Part shown: one piece after another, positions 55,301-64,000 of the stretch
How the letters are laid out: each line of letters starts with the position of its first letter
Numbering within the stretch: the stretch's first letter is position 1
Origin: Madurella fahalii
Lineage: Eukaryota > Ascomycota > Sordariomycetes > Sordariales
Direction: 5' to 3'
Assembly: GCA_029876055.1 (NCBI GenBank)
Contig: CM056878.1
Coordinates: 3,534,001-3,598,000 of the forward strand
Length of the DNA stretch: 64,000 nt
Translations under genes and position numbers: made by a program
The notes under the pieces: model-generated
What the model was told of the DNA's origin: nothing
Seen by the model: only the letters and a program-made list of their open reading frames with translations
The model's database searches: none

Positions 55301-56810
55301 GTTGGAACGAGCAGGGCAAACAAGCAACCTTTCCCTCCCAAATATCGCTTCCCGAGCGCGCATGGGGATGTATTCGTTGAGTCTCTGACGAACAACTCAG
55401 CCATTGATCTTGCCTCACTCGAACTAAAGAACACGCGTGGACACTAGCCCCTGGCCGGCGACCAAGCGGGGCTTCTTTTTCGTCGCCCGGTCTTTGTCTC
55501 TGGAACGCCTGGCGGGAGTAAAGAATCCAATTATCGCATTTGGCCGCTGCGAGGCGTCCCGCATTGACCTGGCCGTTCCGCTGGCACTTTCGATCTGAAG
55601 GCCGAGGAGCAAGCACCTCCGTGGTTTCCCCAGCGAATAAGAGCTACCAGAGGGCGGCCACTGGGAACAGCGGCACTCCCGCCAACCGTCCAGCCAGCCG
55701 GACGTTGACTCGAGTCCCGGACGCTGCAGGTCGACTGAACCGGCTCATTCTGCACCACAGCTGGCATTTTCCAACGTCACCCGGGCTTGAGCGGGCTTGA
55801 AGTGGAGACCGGGGCCATCTGCTGATCGAAACAGCGTAGGAGCCAGAGGCCGGGGACCGAAAGTTGGGGCGTGTTCCTCGACGGGGTCGAACTGGACTGG
55901 TTGGAGGTGGCCGGCAAAGGACGATTCGCGAGCACAAGTCCTAGGTCTTTAATATATGCGAAGCCAGAGTCCTTCGGCGTGGAAACTGCTGTGCGGGTAG
56001 CAACGAGACGCCAATTCTTGGGCAGTGTGGATCTCTGGAGAGCCCGGAGCTTGGCCCGGCCAGAGAAAACGCAGGTGACCTGGGTTCAGCCCAGAAACGG
56101 AGTCGGGGCTAGGTGGAAGCACCTGGGCTATTTGAGCCTGTGGGAGCCCAGAAATCTAGCGGCGGTCTGCGGGTCCCCTCCCGCCACGGACGGCATTAAC
56201 ATTACATAAAACCCTCCATTTTCTCTTTTTCTTGACACATACCCAACCTGTCACCGACCTTCTGCTTATCTCTGACCCTCCCGGAGTCACCCTCGACAAT
56301 CTTGGTTTTGACACACAGAATCCGGGGGACCGCCTTGATCCTCCAACCTTACCTTATCGCCGGGACCGACCACAAAGCCCGGTCCCAGCCTGCCGGATCC
56401 CGCTAAACGTTCTCCCAGATGACGCACTGATTGGTGCCATCCCCGGCTGTCGAGCTCGATAACACCCCCGGAGGGGGCATTGTATCGGATATTTTCCGTC
56501 GCAGTGGGTTATTCGCAAACCCTCTGCTGGCGTGCCTGTCCCCCTCAAGCCTCGGTCCAGGCGGTTGCAGCGCTGACATCGGCCGGCCTCGCACCACTGC
56601 CACTGCCACTGCCGCTGCCACTGCCCCGCACACTGGGCAGAAGCCTGCGTTTGTTAGTGGTAGCGCACAGTGTGGCAGCACACCAACCCACGCCAGCTAT
56701 CTCTCCCACTTACAGAGCTGGTGTCGCCAAGGGCAGGATCCGGTTACAGAGTGCCCTGGTCACCCAAAGGGACGAGACTCCCGGTATTCGCCTCCGACAC
56801 GGACAAGGAT
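52315..56810. other. 4.5-kb region without a convincing gene, upstream of the bZIP gene
   Basis: The long spacer separates the nuclear protein gene (minus) and a bZIP gene (plus), so both promoters lie here. Open frames are many but short, unrecognised and with no intron structure I could fit: 52521-52874, 52828-53109, 53201-53689, 53572-53985, 53831-54061, 54195-54521, 55095-55616 and others. Pyrimidine-rich leader-like sequence precedes the bZIP ATG near 56210-56700, including a CTGCCACTGCCA-type repeat at about 56595-56625. Long intergenic regions are common next to fungal regulator genes. I could not exclude a decayed transposon. Confidence 0.45.
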
Positions 56811-58327
56811 ATGTCCGATAAGATGTCCGTCGACAAGAAAGATCCACCCAAAGAGGAAAGCGAAGAGTCGATGGGATCAAGCCCGGAGGGAGAGGCCCCG
56901 GCTGCCCCCCGACTCAGACCGAAAATCAACAACCAAAGCGGAAAGGGGGTCGCAAGCCGGTAAGTTGAAATGTTTTGGCAAGCAGGTTTCCCCAACCTTG
57001 GTTGAACTGCCCTTGGGTGCATGGCAACGTCGTCTCGTCGTCTCATCGTCTCATGTCTCTCATAGCGTTGCGCACCTGCTAATGTGGCCGGCAGATCTAT
57101 GCGACATCTGAGGAAAGGAAACAGCGGAACCGTCAGGCTCAGGCGGCTTTCCGAGAGCGCCGGACCGAGTATATCAAGCAGCTGGAGGAAGCTATCCGTA
57201 CTCATGAGCAGAACTTGGCCAACCTCCAGGCTGCCCATCGCCATGCTGCAGAAGAGTGTCTGATGTTGCGCTACAAGAACTCACTGCTCGAACGCATCCT
57301 CTTGGAGAAAGGTACTGCTGGCCGCCCATGCGTTCACCGGAAGTCAAGGCTATCCATAGCTAACACAATGATTTTGTCTTAGGCATCGATGTGCAGGCCG
57401 AACTACGGGCCAAAACTGGCAGCCCGAATCTAGGGCCAACCCATTTGGCCCAGAACTTGGTGCAGCCGCCGCCGATTCAACGGGCCATCTTGAACAGGCA
57501 CCATGCGCGCAGATCGAATTCCAGCATCGCGCCGAAACTTGAGCCGGGCGTCCCTGTATCGCCGCTGCCTCCTCCAATCCACTCCCATCCCTCAGCACTC
57601 TCCCCCAAGAGTCGGCATACGCCGTCCTCACATTCAGCCTCACCAACAGCAACGACGACTTTCGGCTCCCAGCATGGTGCATCGCCCGCTGGGTCTGACC
57701 ATATGAACCCTACCGTCCGGCCGCCGATGCCGCCGTCGACCGCGATGAAGGCACCGCCGCCTCCTCACTTGGCCCCTCTGCATGGTCTACCGGGCCCTCG
57801 ACAGATGCAAATGCCAGGACTCCAGCAAGGGGCCAATTCCATTCGCGGAGGTGTTACCGGCACGGCAGCGCCGTTCTACCCGACGCCTTCTTTCCAGAAT
57901 CATATTGAGCAGCTCGGCAAGTTGACCCGTTTTCTTCCCCTCCCCCGTCCTGTTTTAATAGAACTCTGTCGTCCTAGGTTTTAATGCGTTAAATTTAGAA
58001 CAGGAATATGATGCCGCTGCCGACATGATGGACGATCCCGGTGAGACCCCTGATACGCCGAGCGGCCCCGGCCCCTACCCTGGCCCGACGTATGCGGGCG
58101 AGCCGCAACCGATGTCGCTCTCCTCTCCCGTCACGACCGGACCACCTAACAACCAGCAAATTGCCGGACAGTCGCCGATTGAGAACGTCGCCCATAGCCA
58201 GCCACACCCCACTTACCCGTCGATGACGCAGCTCCTGGATTCTGGATACGATTTCGATCCGTTCGGCCTGAGCGCAAGCATGGCCTTCCCCACCCAATTC
58301 TCGTTCGATACCAGCAATATGCGGTAG
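56811..58327 (+). CDS. bZIP transcription factor, frame broken at a C6 run in exon 1
   Basis: A basic leucine-zipper regulator. Exons 56811-56959, 57095-57311, 57383-57916 and 57978-58327 would give 416 residues if one base is missing. The DNA-binding region after intron 1 is SEERKQRNRQAQAAFRERRT, with the N-x-x-(A/Q)-x-x-F-R core, leading into EYIKQLEEAIRTHEQNLANL and a fungal-conserved block ECLMLRYKNSLLERILLEKG. The C-terminal half is Pro/His/Ser-rich, with FDPFGLSASMAFPTQFSF at the end. Exon 1 starts MSDKMSVDKKD in one frame, but the AT-hook-like QPKRKGGRKP that joins intron 1 is in another; the six-C run at 56905-56910 marks the switch. A seventh C would join them and makes exon 1 a multiple of three. 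The intron at 57917-57977 is GC-AG. The exact orthologue group is not resolved. Confidence 0.75.
57917..57977 (+). other. Probable GC-AG intron in the bZIP gene
   Basis: The exon ends AGCAGCTCG and the intron begins GCAAGTTGAC, ending CCTAG before GTTTTAATGCG. It joins EQLG to FNALNLEQEYDAAADM in frame. Use of the nearby GT four bases on gives a stop codon at once. Confidence 0.75.
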
Positions 58328-60192
58328 AATCACGACCTTACCGGCGCGTGAGAAGGCCAAGTGTTAATTGGGCGCATTGGCTTGCAATCACGACGTTCTC
58401 CGGGGGCGGGGGTTAATACGCCACTATGCGCCCCCCCGCCTCCCAGCGCCACCCAGCGCGCCCCCCAAGCAGCAAACGCCGCCCCACGAGGACGGGGCCT
58501 GCACGGCAAATCCAAGCAATCGGAAGAGGGACTGAAAGAAGGAAATAGAGAGGGGCTTAAGATTGCGTACCAGCTCTTCAAGGCAACGGCGCGAAGATTC
58601 CGGTTGAAGGTTTTTCGAGATACCCCGGAAGCATTTGCATTGACAGCGAAACCTTTTTTTTTTTTTTTTTTTTTGCGAAGGAAAAAACAGAAACCGACAT
58701 CCTTCTCCGCTCATTCGTTCGACAAAGGCGTCTTCCCAGTTTGAGTTTCCATTCAGCCACTGCTCGAGTACACGCATTCCCGGAAAACAAAATTATACCC
58801 GGTGATGGAGATGGTTTATCTTGTTTTGCGTCATGTATATTTGTTCGGCATTGGGCCGGGGAAACGGGTTTTGGAGTACTCCGGCTCAACAAAAAGTTTT
58901 GCTCTTTCAACGAGGCCGCATGGGGCCATAATTTCAGGGGACAACTCACGACACTACGACGACCCAGACTGTAACGACTAAGGACGCGCACCGCACGGCA
59001 GGCGGTGGCCGGGGCATGCCCAGGCCATCTCTATCAGGGGCCCTGTGGCATGCCTCTCTCGCGTTGATGGCCGGAGCATGTCCAGGCCCATCTCTACCCA
59101 GGGCCCCCGGGGCATGGCTTTCTCGCCTTGGTCGCCTGAATGGCTCGACGAAATATCGCTCCGGCTTCCGAGGCACACGGCTGTTAGGAGCACTCGTGTG
59201 CGTGCGCCTGGAAAAGGAACCCCGTGTCGTCGGTCTTGCAAATTCATTTCTCTCACCACCCTCTCAAGATTCATGCTTAGTCATGGCCTGATGTCTCATG
59301 TGATATGTGGGATTGTTTTCTCTCTTGTCTGCTTGGAAAACCTGGCATGTTTGCGATTCTTGTGGTTCTTGAATAATAGGGAAGCGACATGTCGGTGAAT
59401 GTATGTATTGGCTCGAGTCTTCTGCTTACGATTGCCGCGCACGGGGCGGGAGGTAGGTTGTTTGCTTCTTAGCCCTTTTCAATTGGATAATCGAGACGCA
59501 GCAGGCCCCAAGGTATATTGTATAAGGCCGAAATAAACAAGTAGTAACTAGTCAGACTCCGAGTGCGTCGTACCCCTTTTGGTGCATCTACACCTCCCTT
59601 ATACGTAATTCTCGAAGGCTCAGCAACATGTCAAGGACCGACATCCAGGCCTAGACGCTTGTTTTCTTTCCATGTGAAGTTTTGAAAACTTGCCTTTTTA
59701 CGATGTTTTCTACCTACACAGCATTTCCCGGCGGATATGGCGCCGCGAGGCCTAAAAAAAAAGAAGGGGGGGGGGGGGGGGGCCTTTCTCGCTCGCTTGT
59801 TGCCCATCGAAACTCGGACTGCAACGGTTGCGGCATTCCAAGTAACAGAGACGGAAAGCCCTAATAATAATAAGGGCCTTGCGCACTGAAATTTCGAAAA
59901 GGAAAAACGTCGGCTGGTCTCCCGGCAAAGGGTGGTGGGGCAGCAGGTGATCCGTGCAGATTCCCTACCGAAACGAATTGGCCCAAGCAAACCAAAATCT
60001 CCAAATTCTTTCGTCGTTGACGAGGGAAAAGAAAAACCGTCGTGATCGCCCGACGAAACAAAGCGCACTGATCCAGGGCAATCCTGCTCGGTGCTCGCTC
60101 ACCCCCATCGCCCTCTTCAATCCTCTCCGTACGGAGCTTGTGGTCGCCAAACAGACTACGCCTTGAAAGGCGATAAAACCACTGGCGGCAAG
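58328..60192. other. 1.9-kb intergenic region with long homopolymers
   Basis: Follows the bZIP gene and precedes the Stm1-like gene. A run of 21 T lies at 58654-58674 and a run of 17 G at 59766-59782 after an A-rich block. Open frames on both strands (58361-58744, 59631-60068 and others) are shadows or pass through the homopolymers. Near the 3' end sits the Stm1-like leader. No gene is supported. Confidence 0.5.
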
Positions 60193-61606
60193 ATGTCGGT
60201 CGCCACAAAGGTGCGTTTTTCGACTGCGGGAGCCGAGCTGTCACTCTGGCATTCCCGAGCTCGTTGACCCCGCGGGACCTGCCCTCCCTGGCCCGTGTTG
60301 CGCGCTATCGCGAACGGGCCAGCGGGGATGGGGGCCCAACCCGCTTTGATACTATCGAATTGAGAAACTGACTCGCTGGGTCGTTTACAGAACCTCTACG
60401 ACGTTCTCGGTTGGTCCTTCTCCCCGCCCGCATGGTGCGGACGAATCCCGGAGCCGGCCAAGGCCCGGGAAGAGCTGTAACGGGCCCCCCTTCGTACTAA
60501 CGTTCTCGGCTGTAGGTAACGACGCGGAAGATGGGACTCCCGTCGCGCCCGTGAAGGCCGTCGAGAAGACATCGACCCACACTGTTAAGCGCAACACCGA
60601 TGGCCTGGCGCCTTCCAAGGGCCCGGCCCCGACCAGCAGCCGTCGTGGCGGCGCTGTGAGCGGTAACGAGGCTGGTGCGTAGCCCCTGCAGATCTCCGAT
60701 CATCAACTGGTTGTGTTTGTTCCTTCCTTTTTTTTTTTTGCTGACAGCTATGGCAGCTTTCCGGGACCGCAACGCTGGCCGGGATCTGAACCGTGGTAGA
60801 CCTACCGATGAGATTCCTCGCGGTGGTCGCCGTGGTGGCTACCGTGGTAAGTTGCGGCTTTCTGCAGCGGAGAGTGACTGTGTGTCTTAACTAACCATGG
60901 GCTCAATAGGCCGCGGTGGCAAGCGTGAGGAGGGTGACCGTCACCCGACCAAAAGTGCTCCTCGGTAGGTCTTTGCTGCGGCTCAACGTTGTGCCTCCTT
61001 TTTTCTGACATCGTCTCTAGCGCAAACTCTGAGAAGCAAGCTGCCGTGTCCTGGGGCGCCCAAGAGGGCAATGCCGAGCTGAAGGACGAACAGGCTGGCG
61101 AGGCGATCGCCCAGTCTGAGCAGAAGGCGGCCGGCGAGGGCGAAGCTGCCCCTGAGGAGGCCAAGGAGGAGGAGCCCGAGGACAAGCACATTTCTTACGA
61201 CCAGTACCTCGCCCAGCAGGCCGAGAAGAAGCTGGCTCTCGAGGCCGAGGCCGCGCTCAAGGTCCGCAAGCCCAACGAGGGCATCAAGGACGACAAGTGG
61301 AAGGACCTGGCTCCCCTCACCAAGAAGGATGAGGTGGAAGAGCTCTTTGCCGGCTCCGGCGGCAAGGCCAAGCGTGAGCGTGAGCGCAAGACCAAGCAGT
61401 TCGTCGAGCTCGAGAACCGCTACATTGAGCCCGAGCGCACCCGGGGCGGCCGCGGCGGCCGCGGCGGTGCCCGCGGTGATGGTGGTCGGGGACGTGGTCG
61501 TGGTGCTCCCCGCGGCGAGTTCCGCGGTGGCCGTGGCCGTGGTGGTGACAGCCAGCCCCTGAACCCCAGCGACGAGAATGCCTTCCCCAGCCTCGGCGGT
61601 AAATAA
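60193..61606 (+). CDS. STM1: Stm1/SERBP1-type ribosome-associated RNA-binding protein
   Basis: A HABP4/SERBP1-family protein; yeast Stm1 clamps inactive 80S ribosomes and links to TOR signalling. Six exons (60193-60210, 60391-60409, 60516-60674, 60748-60846, 60910-60964, 61021-61606) give 311 residues. The N-terminus is the Stm1 motif: MSVATKNLYDVLGNDAED, with NLYDVLGND the conserved part. RRGG- and RGG-rich sequence follows (RRGGAVSGNE, GGRRGGYRG), then the HABP4/PAI-RBP1 core with HISYDQYLAQQAEKKLALEA and NEGIKDDKWKDLAPLTKKDE. The C-terminus is a long RGG tract (GGRGRGRGAPRGEFRGGRGR) and ends NAFPSLGGK. Exon 2 is a micro-exon of 19 nt. Many Lys and Glu residues fit an unstructured ribosome binder. 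Confidence 0.95.
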
Positions 61607-62702
61607 GTACTCGCCTCTTGGAATATTTACATAGGAGCTAGACAGACGGCTTGGTCGTAGTCTCCTATTTCCGGGAATCTGCTGGGTGACACATAGGGAG
61701 TTAAGAGGACGGGGGGACAAAGGAGCCGCCAGGGTGTTGGTGGTGATGGGATCACAATATCTTGTTGGCATTGTTGGCACAATCGCCTCCTCCTCGTCCC
61801 CAGTCCACAAAACATAAAAGCAAGCATTGATGTTATCTCTCACCCACGAAACGAAAGGTTATTCTTTCCCTCCCCGTCTCTCTCTCCCTCTATATCTCTC
61901 TCTCTATCTATCTCTCGTTCCCTTTGATTACCTACCTTACATTATGGGGTCTCAAATGCGTTACGGAAAATGGGCTGGCTGCTAAAACGGGAAAGCAACA
62001 ACGGGATCCGCACGGCTTTTCCTGGCGGCCATTTTGTTTTCTCTGATGACGTCTCTGTACTGGTAGAGATGGTTGGTTTTGACTGGACTTTTCTTTTTTT
62101 ATCTTTTTTTCTACGCATTTTGACGAATGAATCGTATGGCTTTTTCGAACTCGATATGTTGGTGATGCTCCCTTGATGGAATGTCCGTGCTGAGTCGCCG
62201 ACTGTTGTGCCGCATTGCGAAGTGAGGTCACGGCTGTTTCTGCCCCCCCGTGTAACCTGCCCCGTGTGATAACACGTAAAGAAGTGGAGATGGGATTGCT
62301 GGTGTGGTATCGACTGCTTACGGCGTTTGCTACTGACCATACTAAGGGTAGTCGAGCCAGCCGGCGGGGTTGGTGTTATTTTGTCTCGGGTGTTGCTTCT
62401 TTGGTTCTCATCACCATGACGGCAGAGCGGCGACATGGTGATGTTAGCGAACGGTAAATAACTGGTGGCTCTCTTTGTTCGGCCTGGGACCGATTTACCG
62501 GGATGGATCGCGTGGTAGGGGGGCCAGCGGCAAGGTAGTTGGCGGTGGCATAAAGGTTGGCGAAGAGAAAGAGGTTGCACAGTATCACATTATCTGCTCG
62601 TTTATGGCGGTTTGATTAGGTGCTGGAGAGACACTCTGGAGCGGATTCTCGGCGCTGTGTTCACGAAGTAGCTATGATAGCCAGCCACGGGCAGCATGAC
62701 TG
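61607..62702. other. 1.1-kb intergenic region
   Basis: Downstream of the Stm1-like gene. It has a CT-dinucleotide-rich tract at about 61868-61920 (CTCTCTCTCC and TATCTCTCTCTCTATC runs). Short frames 61970-62176 and 62215-62457 are unrecognised. Part of it is probably the long 3' untranslated region of the Stm1-like gene, as abundant ribosome-linked transcripts often have. Confidence 0.45.
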
Positions 62703-63542
62703 GTGGAATGCGGAGATCGGTCACGACGGCAAGGCCGGCGCGGCATGGAGGTTCCAGGAGAACAATGCCGACAGAGGCCACGAGAAGGCCGTCCCCAGTA
62801 TGGAAAGACCGGCTTTGAACCCCGAAGAGACAGTGATAGCAAGTGTTCACAAGGGGGAGAGATACGCTATTCTGCACACTCGCTAACTCTTGATTGCGCA
62901 TGTGGAGATCAGGGTTGCGGTTGGTATGGAGAAAATTACCTTGCACCCGGAGGAGACAACGATGGTAAGCACTTAACAACGAGGAAACGAGAAGGCACGC
63001 TCGTCCCCATGTTAGCTGCTGACGATACGGGCAACAGCTGGGCGAGTACACGGAGTGGGCAAGCAGCGACTCCGACAACGTAACTCTCCCCATCCGAAAG
63101 CTCGGGCTGTCTCCGCCCGCGCTAGACTACACGACTAACCGTGGCCAATTCTTTTCATAAGTTGGAGAGCCCGGGCAACACCAGGTCCCGCGGACATATA
63201 GCATTGGCCTCGACTCACCCCTCTCCCTAAAAGATCAGAGTCATCGAGTCGACTTTCGTGAATGGCTCGGCCAAGTATCTGCCGCCCTGGCTCCCTATCA
63301 AGACGATGATCCCCTCCTCGGAGTAAGTCTGGCTTCGTTTCCTCAGTGTTTTGCTTCAGGTCACAAATTCCACGCAGAGGGAGCCACTGGCGAGAACGCC
63401 CCTGTCTCGGGGTGTACTACTTCAGAAGCTCAGATTGACGCAGAGGAAGAAACGCGGAATTAAACCCGCGGGCACCACTGTCGTTGTGCTAGCCCTTTAC
63501 TGGCGCAGGGACAAGGACTGCTTCTCCATTAACCTGCCTTAG
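62703..63542 (+). CDS. Candidate spliced gene, function unknown, with internal repeat
   Basis: A weak candidate, 5' end unknown. A frame from about 62703 contains two diverged copies of a unit 126 bp apart: copy 1 at 62800 reads QYGKTGFEPRRDSDSK, and copy 2 at 62926 reads WYGENYLAPGGDNDGK. The DNA copies share about 70 percent over 50 bp by eye. A plausible GTAAGC donor after copy 2 at about 62965 can be joined to a CAACAG acceptor at about 63048, and then a CTAAC branch with TTCATAAG acceptor at 63161 leads to an exon 63162-63322 coding VPRTYSIGLDSPLSLKDQSH and DFREWLGQVSAALAPYQDDD. It ends in a GTAAGT donor; the next possible exon is 63378-63542 with a basic C-terminus ending INLP. All splice choices are mine and untested. 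I recognise no domain. Chance open frames remain a serious alternative. Confidence 0.3.
62800..62977 (+). repeat. Two diverged direct repeats, 126-bp period
   Basis: Units starting at 62800 and 62926 (both ATGGA...GAGACA..GAT.G.AAG) align for about 50 bases. Shared stretches include ATGGA, TTG, ACCC and GAGACA. The spacing of 126 is a multiple of three, so both copies read in the same frame. Confidence 0.55.
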
Positions 63543-63766
63543 GCACAGAGGAAGAGACTCAAAAAAGAGGCTATTGCGGACTCCCAGGGAATGCCGCCTG
63601 GCTGGAAGCGTAGACAAGGGCCGCGATAAATACCCACGAAACCGCCGGCTGTCTGGCGTTGAGCGTTGAATTGTTTGTGTTTGATTTTAAACAAAATGCT
63701 TTCCTCGGCTTGCAACTCATAGCACTTCTATGCGTAGAACTTTGCGATACTATACAAGTACACACC

Positions 63767-64000
63767 TCATCTCCTTTTTGCGGCCTTGCCAATATCAATC
63801 CCAATACTCGCAAGCAACAACAACCCGTTGAAAATAGCCATCATATAAAACGGCGCACCGGCATCCCACGCGTCGAAAAGGTAACCCCCCATCTTCGTCA
63901 ACAGCAATATGGCAGCACCGCCACACCACGAGTACACGCCCGCGACAGAGCCCTTCAGACGGATTCTCGAAACGGTATCCTCGGGCAGCACCGCCTCGTT
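63767..64000 (-). CDS. MFS transporter, C-terminal end (cut by window edge)
   Basis: Only the last 77 or so codons are in the window; the gene continues past 64000. The visible protein contains LKGSVAGVYSWCGGAAILLL, then TKMGGYLFDAWDAGAPFYMM and AIFNGLLLLASIGIDIGKAA ending KRR. The G-S-V-A-G-x-Y-S plus L-F-D-x-W pattern and two hydrophobic helices are the C-terminal end common in fungal major facilitator transporters. The substrate cannot be told from this fragment. Confidence 0.75.
   Translation of the reverse strand, partial: NEAVLPEDTVSRIRLKGSVAGVYSWCGGAAILLLTKMGGYLFDAWDAGAPFYMMAIFNGLLLLASIGIDIGKAAKRR

Noticed and set aside
61970..62176. 68-codon plus-strand frame with a hydrophobic stretch after the Stm1-like gene
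   Set aside because: Probably part of a 3' untranslated region; the hydrophobic run comes from a T-rich tract.

Overview
The window is nuclear DNA of a filamentous ascomycete, most likely a Chaetomiaceae-type Sordariomycete (Chaetomium / Humicola / Myceliophthora / Myriococcum group). The grounds are GC-rich exons, 50-110 nt introns with CTAAC/CTGAC branch sites, a cellobiose dehydrogenase of the ascomycete class II type, and fungal-specific families throughout. Genes lie on both strands as single units. There is no operon, CRISPR array or intact transposon. I rebuilt exons by hand from splice signals and checked that each model keeps frame, so most boundaries are predictions good to the base but untested.

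Layout. 1-11 kb: mitochondrial Trp-tRNA synthetase, mitochondrial ribosomal protein S10, the rRNA-processing factor FCF2, the CCAAT-factor subunit HAP5/NF-YC and the exocyst subunit SEC15. 11-19 kb: an importin-13/KAP122-type karyopherin, Xaa-Pro aminopeptidase P and a FUN14-family membrane protein. 20-30 kb: a nuclear low-complexity protein with a broken frame, TIP41, Aurora kinase, the ATP23 metallopeptidase, glutamate 5-kinase and NIP7. At 31 kb there is an intron-containing tRNA-Arg(TCG). 32-40 kb: cellobiose dehydrogenase, a GNAT-like protein and an ARL2 GTPase. 40-52 kb: a long gelsolin-domain protein, Mediator subunit 10, an SRPK-type kinase and an unrecognised nuclear protein. 56-64 kb: a bZIP factor with a broken frame, an Stm1/SERBP1-type ribosome-binding protein, a weak candidate gene and the C-terminus of an MFS transporter cut by the window edge.

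Most genes are housekeeping: ribosome biogenesis and translation (FCF2, NIP7, Stm1-like, uS10m, MSW1, tRNA-Arg), secretion and transport (SEC15, KAP122, ARL2), TOR/PP2A and mitosis (TIP41, Aurora), mitochondrial quality (ATP23, FUN14) and proline metabolism (glutamate 5-kinase, aminopeptidase P). The ecological specialist is the cellobiose dehydrogenase, a secreted partner of lytic polysaccharide monooxygenases in cellulose breakdown.

The most notable sequence-level points are two genes whose frames each break at a run of exactly six C and would be restored by a seventh, two GC-AG introns supported by frame logic, a tandem CAGTAG acceptor whose second triplet is the HAP5 stop codon, micro-exons of 17 and 19 nt, and a possible undescribed spliced gene with a diverged internal repeat near 62.7-63.5 kb. 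I did not find a convincing new multi-gene system.
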